A program made the position numbers and the translations under genes. The notes beneath the pieces were generated by a model that was given only the letters and a program-made list of their open reading frames with translations, made no database searches and was not told the DNA's origin. From UBA940 sp031547885 (GTDB lineage Bacteria > Bacteroidota > Bacteroidia > Bacteroidales > Rikenellaceae): a stretch of DNA of 64,000 nucleotides. Every line of letters starts with the position of its first letter. The stretch's first letter is position 1. Below, piece by piece: positions 58,810 to 64,000 of this stretch. The stretch covers positions 1 through 64,000 of the forward strand of contig JAVBRO010000017.1 in NCBI GenBank assembly GCA_031547885.1, read 5' to 3'.

Positions 58810-59907
58810 TTATAAAGAGTAGCCCCAGTTTTTGAGGGTTATGTCCCAATTCTCCTCGACCGCTTTGACGGTGCGCTCCTCGTATTTGTACTGGTTCTTT
58901 TTGTAGCCTTTCTTCTTGTCGAGGTACGCGGTGATCGCTTTTTCCGACTCCGTGAAACCCGGCAGGTCGAGGCTGCCGTAAAGGTCGCGCGTCATGCCGA
59001 ACGGGTCGGCCTCGAAATCTTCGAACTTGATCTCGACGAGGTTTCCGGCCGGGATAAGGTGTTTCTGCTCCTCGTAGCGAAAGTAGAGGCGGCGGTAGGC
59101 CTCGAGTATATTGGCCTCAAGTTCTTCGGGCGAGATGTACTGGAACTGCAGCGTCCGGATGATGTTGTTGAAGAAGCTCCACGTACTTTCGAACACCGTG
59201 TAGGGGTTGCGCTTCAGGTAGATGAACTTCGCGTTGGGATACATTTCGAGCAGCGTTTCGATGCGGCCCGTGTGGGGCGGATTCTTGCTCAGGAACTGCG
59301 TCCCTCCGGTGTTGTGGAGGCTCGTCACCACCAGCCTGCGAAAATTCTCCATGAACACCTGCCTCTCCTCCTCCGGTATCTTTTCGAACGTCAGGTACAT
59401 GTCGCAGTATTCGAGCATCCGCTTGGGGTAGAACCAGAAGTTGTAGTAGGTATATGGGATCATGTTCGACAGCGCGAACTCCTCCTCCTGCGGCAGGTCC
59501 ACCTTCAACTCCATGTTGTCCGTAGGGCGCTTTTCGGGCATCAGCACCGAGACGAACTTCTTGAAAAAGGGCTGCCCGAACAGCATCAGGTTGGGGAAGA
59601 CGGTCTGATAGGTTGTGGAGTACCCGAAATGGTCGTCGCAGGCGAAGACGTTGTGCACGAATGTCGTTCCGCTGCGCCAGTGGCCCAGAATAAAAAGCGG
59701 ATCTGCCGTCGAGGGGTCTTCCAGCTTGCTGAAGCGCCTGTTCTCTATGGGCTGCAGCGTGCCGAGGATCGCGCACACGGCCTTCGTGAGGCGGTATTTA
59801 CTCAGGTAATCGTCTTCGACGTCTTTCCTGGGCGCCAGCTTTTTGAAGGTGTCCCAGCGTGCGCCGACCAGTGTGTTAACGGGCAGATTGTCAAATGTAA
59901 AAGCCAT
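58810..59907 (-). CDS. PAPS-dependent sulfotransferase
   Basis: This 365-residue cytoplasmic enzyme transfers sulfonate from PAPS to an acceptor. The 5'-phosphosulfate loop is FILGHWRSGTTFVHNVFACD, and the 3'-phosphate region is LSKNPPHTGRIETLLEMYPN followed by FIYLKRNPYTVFESTWSFF. It follows cysN by four bases in the order cysC-cysD-cysN-sulfotransferase. This order matches the Bacteroides thetaiotaomicron cluster whose sulfotransferase (BT_0416) makes cholesterol sulfate (from memory of published work). The acceptor here could be a sterol, bile acid or lipid; that is inference. Confidence 0.88.
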   Translation of the reverse strand: MAFTFDNLPVNTLVGARWDTFKKLAPRKDVEDDYLSKYRLTKAVCAILGTLQPIENRRFSKLEDPSTADPLFILGHWRSGTTFVHNVFACDDHFGYSTTYQTVFPNLMLFGQPFFKKFVSVLMPEKRPTDNMELKVDLPQEEEFALSNMIPYTYYNFWFYPKRMLEYCDMYLTFEKIPEEERQVFMENFRRLVVTSLHNTGGTQFLSKNPPHTGRIETLLEMYPNAKFIYLKRNPYTVFESTWSFFNNIIRTLQFQYISPEELEANILEAYRRLYFRYEEQKHLIPAGNLVEIKFEDFEADPFGMTRDLYGSLDLPGFTESEKAITAYLDKKKGYKKNQYKYEERTVKAVEENWDITLKNWGYSL

Positions 59908-59911
59908 ATCT

Positions 59912-61366
59912 TTATTCTTCGTAATTCGTAATTCGTAATTCGTAATTGATCTTAATTGGCATTCCCTGTTTTTTCAACTCTTCGCCGATCGTGCGGATGG
60001 CTTCGTAGTGTTCCTGGCCGATGCCGAGCGCGGGCAGGTCTAGTGTGGCGAAAACGTCGTCCGAGGCGAGTTCCTTCGCATCTACGGGGCCGATTATCAT
60101 ACCGACGGCCGAGGTGTTGTTGGTGATGGGGTCGATCAGGATGAACGAGCCGGTCTGCTTGTTACGCGTGTAGGGGTCGAAGAAAAGCTCCTTGCCCGTC
60201 GTGAAGATCACGCGGCCTATCTCGTTGAGGGACAGGGTTTCGGCATCAGACCGCTCCATGGTGTTGACGTCGACGCGCCAGCGCACGCTGTCGATACGGG
60301 CGCGGGTGGTGTCAGTAGTGTGCTTGATGAAGAACTGTTTCGAGCGATCCATCGGCTCCTCGTCCATCCACACCAGCATCGCCTCGAAGTTGCGGCCCAC
60401 CGTCGGCAGGTTGCCCGGATGGACGAGCATCTCTCCGCGCGATATATCTATCTCATCCTCAAGCGTTATTGTGACACACTGCGGCGGAAAAGCCTCGTCC
60501 AGTTCCCCGTCGTAGGTGACGATGCTTTTGACCTTCGAACTTTTGCCCGACGGCAAAGCCATCAGTGTGTCGCCTTTGCGGACGATGCCGCTCGCCACCT
60601 TGCCACTGAAACCGCGGAAATCGAGGTTCGGGCGCAGGACATACTGGATCGGGAAACGAAAATCTTCGAAATTGCGGTCCTGGTCGATTGGCACGGTCTC
60701 GAGGTATTCCAGAAGCGACGGCCCGATGTACCACGGCGTGCGTTCGCTGCGTTCCACCACGTTGTCGCCGTCGAGGGCCGAAAGCGGAATGCAGGTCACG
60801 TCGGGAATGCCCAGCGGAGCCACGAAAGCCATATAGTCTGCTACGATCTCGTCGAACCGCTTCTGGTCGAAATCCACCAGGTCCATCTTGTTCACCGCCA
60901 GCGCCACGTGCCTGATGCCCAGCAGCGAGACCAGGAAAGAGTGGCGCCTCGTCTGTGTGATCACGCCGGTGCGGGCGTCCACCAGGATCACCGCGAGGTT
61001 CGCAGTCGAACCTCCCGTGATCATGTTGCGCGTGTACTGCTCGTGCCCGGGGGTGTCGGCGATGATGAACTTGCGGTTGTTGGTGCTGAAATAGCGGTAG
61101 GCCACGTCGATGGTGATGCCCTGTTCGCGTTCGGCCTTCAGGCCGTCGAGCAGCAGGGCGTAGTCGATGTGGTCGCCGGCGTTGCCGATGCGCTTGCTGT
61201 CGCGTTCGAGCGCGTCGAGTTGGTCTTCGTATATCTTTTTGCTGTCGAACAGCAGGCGCCCGATCAGCGTCGATTTGCCGTCGTCGACCGATCCGGCCGT
61301 CAGCAGCCGCAGAAGGTCTTTCTGCTCGTCCCGGTCGAGGTATTCCTTTATATTTAATGCATTCAT
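59912..61366 (-). CDS. cysN: sulfate adenylyltransferase subunit 1 (GTPase) CysN
   Basis: This 484-residue EF-Tu-like GTPase drives formation of adenosine 5'-phosphosulfate with CysD. Motifs are TAGSVDDGKSTLIGRLLFDS, ADTPGHEQYTRNM and AVNKMDLVD; two beta-barrel domains follow. There is no fused CysC domain, which is encoded separately. The last residues (INYELRITNYEE) are encoded by GTAATTC-type heptads, so the C-terminus has been altered by the repeat. MNALNIKEYLDRDEQ was chosen as start. Confidence 0.95.
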   Translation of the reverse strand: MNALNIKEYLDRDEQKDLLRLLTAGSVDDGKSTLIGRLLFDSKKIYEDQLDALERDSKRIGNAGDHIDYALLLDGLKAEREQGITIDVAYRYFSTNNRKFIIADTPGHEQYTRNMITGGSTANLAVILVDARTGVITQTRRHSFLVSLLGIRHVALAVNKMDLVDFDQKRFDEIVADYMAFVAPLGIPDVTCIPLSALDGDNVVERSERTPWYIGPSLLEYLETVPIDQDRNFEDFRFPIQYVLRPNLDFRGFSGKVASGIVRKGDTLMALPSGKSSKVKSIVTYDGELDEAFPPQCVTITLEDEIDISRGEMLVHPGNLPTVGRNFEAMLVWMDEEPMDRSKQFFIKHTTDTTRARIDSVRWRVDVNTMERSDAETLSLNEIGRVIFTTGKELFFDPYTRNKQTGSFILIDPITNNTSAVGMIIGPVDAKELASDDVFATLDLPALGIGQEHYEAIRTIGEELKKQGMPIKINYELRITNYEE

Positions 61367-61374
61367 AATCAAAA

Positions 61375-61442
61375 TTCAATTATGAATTATGGATTATAAA
61401 TTATGAATTAATCTCGTAATTCGTAATTCGTAATTCGTAATT
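61375..61442. repeat. heptad arrays between cysD and cysN
   Basis: ATTATGAATTATGGATTATA units on the left and GTAATTC units (period 7) on the right, up to the cysD stop. Confidence 0.6.
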
Positions 61443-62350
61443 CAAAAGTAGCCTTCGCGTTTTTTCTGTTCCATGCTACCCTCCTGGTCGAAGTCTATGA
61501 CGCGGGTGGTGCGTTCGCTCTTGGTCGTGGTCATCATCTCCTCGACTATCTCCTCGATGGTGGCGGCGTCGCTGCGGACGGCCCCGGTCAGCGGGTAACA
61601 TCCGAGAGTGCGGAAACGGACCATCATCGGTTTGGCCTTGGCGGCCATTTCCGGCGGCATGCGGTCGTCGTCGACCATTATCAGGTTGCCGTCGAGTTCG
61701 ACGATGGGCCTCTCCTTGGCAAAATATAGCGGCACGATGGGGATGTTCTCGAGGCGGATGTACTGCCACACGTCCAGTTCGGTCCAGTTCGACAGGGGGA
61801 AGACGCGGATGCTCTCGCCCTTGTGGACGCGGGCGTTGTAGATGTCCCACAGCTCGGGGCGCTGGTTTTTGGGGTCCCATTGGTGGAACTTGTCGCGGAA
61901 CGAGAATATGCGCTCCTTGGCGCGGCTCTTCTCCTCGTCGCGGCGCGCGCCCCCGAAAGCGGCATCGAATTTATGCTTGTCCAGCGCGTCGAGCAGCGCC
62001 TTTGTCTTCATCAGGTCGGTGTGCACCTTGCTGCCGTGGGTGAAAGGCCCTACGCCTGCGTTGAAAGCCTCCATGTTGGACTCCACGATCAGGTTCCAGC
62101 CATATTTTTTGGCATATGCGTCGCGGAACTCCACCATTTCGCGGAATTTCCATTTGGAGTCGATGTGCATCAGCGGGAAGGGGACTTTGCCGGGTGCGAA
62201 GGCCTTTTCGGCCAGGCGCACCATGACGGACGAATCCTTGCCGATGGAGTAGAGCATCACCGGGTTCTCGAACTCGGCCGCCACTTCGCGGATGATGTTT
62301 ATCGCCTCCGCCTCGAGTTCCTGCAGGTGGCTCAGTTTGTATTCTGACAT
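61442..62350 (-). CDS. cysD: sulfate adenylyltransferase subunit 2 CysD
   Basis: This 302-residue PP-loop ATPase carries out adenylylation of sulfate. VMLYSIGKDSSVMVRLAEKA has the SxGxDS loop, and FPLMHIDSKWKFREMVEFRD, GARRDEEKSRAKERIFSFRD and LGCYPLTGAVRS are conserved in CysD and differ from PAPS reductase CysH. It pairs with CysN. No cysH, cysI or cysJ is present in the window, so the pathway here leads toward PAPS rather than clearly to sulfide. Confidence 0.96.
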   Translation of the reverse strand: MSEYKLSHLQELEAEAINIIREVAAEFENPVMLYSIGKDSSVMVRLAEKAFAPGKVPFPLMHIDSKWKFREMVEFRDAYAKKYGWNLIVESNMEAFNAGVGPFTHGSKVHTDLMKTKALLDALDKHKFDAAFGGARRDEEKSRAKERIFSFRDKFHQWDPKNQRPELWDIYNARVHKGESIRVFPLSNWTELDVWQYIRLENIPIVPLYFAKERPIVELDGNLIMVDDDRMPPEMAAKAKPMMVRFRTLGCYPLTGAVRSDAATIEEIVEEMMTTTKSERTTRVIDFDQEGSMEQKKREGYF

Positions 62351-62364
62351 ATCTTAAAAGTATT

Positions 62365-62500
62365 TTTATGAAAGATGAAAGATGAAAAATGAAAGATTAA
62401 TGAGCGGCAGATGCCGCAGGTTTTTATCTTTAATATTATAAAAATCGCAAGCTCCGCTTGCACCACAATCTTTCATCTATCATTTTTCATCTTTCATTAA
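62365..62500. repeat. heptad arms with two core hairpins
   Basis: ATGAAAG/ATGAAAA heptads on the left and CTTTCAT/TTTTCAT on the right surround GCGGCAGATGCCGC and GCAAGCTCCGCTTGC. The layout equals 27441-27571. Its right arm encodes the end of CysC (MKDEK). Confidence 0.7.
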
Positions 62501-63103
62501 AACTATCCTCGGGAGGATGACATCGATCAGTTTCTGTACGGAATCTTCGACGCTCAGCACGGATGTATCGAGCGCAAGGTCGGGGTTTTCGGGAGCCTCG
62601 AAAGGGGCCGAAACGCCGGTGAATTCGCCGATCTCGCCCCGGCGGGCCTTGGCATAGAGCCCTTTCACGTCGCGGCGTTCGCACTCCTCGAGCGGGGTGC
62701 TGACCCAGACTTCCAGGAAATCGTCCTTACCTATTATGCCTGCCGCCATCTCGCGCAGTTCGCTCGCAGGGCTGATGAACGCGGCGATGGTGACGATGCC
62801 CGTATCGACGAACAGCCGTCCCACTTCGGCGATGCGGCGTATGTTTTCGGTGCGGTCTTCGGGCGAAAAGCCGAGGTTGTTGTTGATACCGGTGCGGATG
62901 TTGTCGCCGTCCAGGATGCGGCACATCACTCCGCGTCGGTGCAGTTCGCGCTCGAGGGCTATGGCTATGGTGCTTTTGCCCGAGCCGCTGAGCCCCGTGA
63001 ACCATATCATGATCCCGCGCTGGTTCAGCATGCGCTCCTTGTCCCCGCGCTTCATCATGCGGTCGAAAATGGGCGTAATATTCTTAGGGTTGGAATTTTG
63101 CAT
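62480..63103 (-). CDS. cysC: adenylylsulfate kinase CysC
   Basis: This 207-residue kinase phosphorylates APS to PAPS, the sulfonate donor. IMIWFTGLSGSGKSTIAIAL carries the P-loop, ILDGDNIRTGINNNLGFSPE and EDRTENIRRIAEVGRLF are APS-site motifs, and EVWVSTPLEECERRDVKGLY is the lid region. The terminal MKDEK comes from the ATGAAAG-type repeat. It is the first gene of the cys-sulfotransferase operon, and two identical-type palindromes lie 22-63 bases upstream of its start. Confidence 0.95.
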   Translation of the reverse strand: MQNSNPKNITPIFDRMMKRGDKERMLNQRGIMIWFTGLSGSGKSTIAIALERELHRRGVMCRILDGDNIRTGINNNLGFSPEDRTENIRRIAEVGRLFVDTGIVTIAAFISPASELREMAAGIIGKDDFLEVWVSTPLEECERRDVKGLYAKARRGEIGEFTGVSAPFEAPENPDLALDTSVLSVEDSVQKLIDVILPRIVLMKDEK

Positions 63104-63124
63104 TGGTAAAGTCGGCCGGTCTGT

Positions 63125-63166
63125 TTAACAGGATTGTTAAGACCACAAGTTTAACAACTTTGTTAA
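63125..63166. promoter_or_regulatory. paired palindromic operators TTAACA-N4-TGTTAA
   Basis: TTAACAGGATTGTTAA (63125-63140) and TTAACAACTTTGTTAA (63151-63166) are perfect inverted repeats with the same arms and 4-base spacers, 26 bases centre to centre. A further half site TGTTAA lies near 63196. They stand in front of cysC and probably bind a dimeric regulator of PAPS synthesis. Confidence 0.65.
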
Positions 63167-63420
63167 CAACATGCAACTTTTCCGCCGGTTATTTTTGTTA
63201 AGAAATGGTGAATAAAACGCTTATGGCAGATAATCAGAGTAATAGACGAGAGATGGTAGATGCCGTTCCCGTCTGATGAAAAACCAGGCCACAAATTCAC
63301 AGACATAACAATTCTTTTCGATTTTGTTGTAATTCACACATATAGGCGGTTGTCGGCAAACTAAATTCGTCAAAACGGCGTAAAACGGTAAAAAGCAGGG
63401 TTTTTGAAGATAAAAATGCC

Positions 63421-63428
63421 TATTTTTG
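63421..63428 (+). promoter_or_regulatory. -7 box TATTTTTG
   Basis: TATTTTTG lies 23 bases before the ATG of the right-edge gene. The rest of the 348-base gap, beyond the operators, shows nothing further. Confidence 0.5.
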
Positions 63429-63451
63429 TTCTGTTTTTATTTTTCCCCGGC

Positions 63452-64000
63452 ATGGATATTTTTTACGAAAATCTGGCGCATTTTACCCATGGAATGGCTT
63501 TTGCTTTCTTCCTGGCGGCGGCCGTATTCATTAAGAGTTTCAGGAACGACGGACGGCTGTTCAGGTTCCTGTTTCTTGAGATGATCTTCTGGGCGTTCAT
63601 CCAACTGAAGGATTTCGGCTACCTGATCCCCGGCTACTGGGACAACGAATACATATCCAACATCCACCTGTCGATCGACCACTGGTGCGTTCCCACCACG
63701 ATGCTCCTCTTTTTCGAGATCGTCTCGCCCGGATGGGTCACATGGAAAAAGGCGCTGGCCGTGAGCGTGCCTTCGGTTTTCCTTACCGTGCTGTATATAG
63801 TTCTTCCTTCGGAAGGGGTTTTCCTCGCGGAGTTCGCCTGGTCGGGGCTGCTGGGCCTGTTCGCCATGGTGACCGTTTACATGGCGTCGGCGCGGTACGA
63901 CAACTTCATCAAGCGTAATTTTTCTTATCTCGACAACATCAACCTCAAATGGATGCGGTGGGTAATATCGCTGCTGTTTTTGCTGCTGGCGGTCTGGTCT
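63452..64000 (+). CDS. multi-TM protein, partial, probably sensor or AraC-type regulator N-terminus
   Basis: An ATG at 63452 opens a frame that stays open to the window end (183 residues). It begins MDIFYENLAHFTHGMAFAFF and has about six hydrophobic helices, then SARYDNFIKRNFSYLDNINL and KWMRWVISLLFLLLAVW. Bacteroidetes AraC-type regulators and sensor kinases with an N-terminal multi-helix membrane domain show this layout, with NFSY-x-x-x-INL before the last helix. The effector domain lies outside the window, so I cannot choose between them. It is divergent from cysC and could be its regulator or that of another pathway. Confidence 0.75.
   Translation, partial: MDIFYENLAHFTHGMAFAFFLAAAVFIKSFRNDGRLFRFLFLEMIFWAFIQLKDFGYLIPGYWDNEYISNIHLSIDHWCVPTTMLLFFEIVSPGWVTWKKALAVSVPSVFLTVLYIVLPSEGVFLAEFAWSGLLGLFAMVTVYMASARYDNFIKRNFSYLDNINLKWMRWVISLLFLLLAVWS

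Noticed and set aside
873..64000. tRNA or rRNA genes
   Set aside because: No cloverleaf with T-loop GGTTCGAnnCC or rRNA core sequence was seen in any gap; GGTTCGA-like matches fall within coding regions.

Overview
The window looks like a chromosomal segment of a Bacteroidales bacterium, probably Alistipes or another member of the Rikenellaceae (inference). The evidence is: Bacteroidetes-type promoters (TAnnTTTG -7 boxes) upstream of many genes, little use of Shine-Dalgarno sites, an S46 dipeptidyl-peptidase, BACON and FISUMP-type surface proteins, OprO/P-type porin, ATP-type PEP carboxykinase, a Bacteroidetes SRP RNA, and fairly GC-rich coding sequence separated by AT-rich, repeat-filled gaps. 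No rRNA, tRNA, CRISPR array, prophage or insertion sequence was found.

Layout. 0-2.2 kb: the tail of a surface protein, a small FecR-like gene and two 251-bp intergenic repeats. 2.2-8.3 kb: a five-gene MacAB-TolC-type efflux operon. 8.4-12.7 kb (minus strand): pseudouridine synthase, cytidine deaminase, MnmD, SIMPL protein, RlmD. 13-20.1 kb (plus): metallo-hydrolase, FkbM methyltransferase, trmD, lpxB, FAH-family hydrolase, small membrane protein, Maf, DPP11. 20.3-26.1 kb: nadB, xerD, SDR protein, SRP RNA, mltG, Fur/PerR regulator. 26.2-35.3 kb (minus): a glycogen operon that starts with a 1416-residue glycogen synthase-phosphorylase fusion, followed by debranching enzyme, GT4 and GH57. 35.7-40.5 kb: hemW, BACON lipoprotein, pckA. 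41-42.6 kb (minus): three paralogous small membrane proteins plus an XRE regulator, with a palindrome in front. 42.9-48.8 kb: acyltransferase, Cthe_2159-like lipoprotein, aldo/keto reductase, hemerythrin/LuxR pair. 48.9-53.1 kb: glpR-like, glpD, glpT. 53.1-63.1 kb (minus): cysC-cysD-cysN-sulfotransferase-porin-pstS-pstC-pstA-pstB-tetR. Right edge: the start of a multi-TM protein that runs out of the window.

Functional themes are glycogen turnover, export, glycerol-3-phosphate use, phosphate uptake, and synthesis of PAPS for a sulfotransferase. That last arrangement resembles the Bacteroides cholesterol-sulfonation cluster.

The most unusual signal is in the repeats. A ~73-nt palindromic element that begins GTCGGAACGCCGACGGCGG occurs in intergenic DNA, but full or partial copies also lie in frame inside three housekeeping genes (hemW, lpxB, rlmD), and one copy has replaced the 3' end of the XRE gene. 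Further families are GTCATTCCGAG-bounded repeats, a 170-bp repeat pair, and heptad-periodic AT-rich arms around small core hairpins that supply the last codons of several genes. The second candidate for an undescribed system is the XRE/three-membrane-protein operon.
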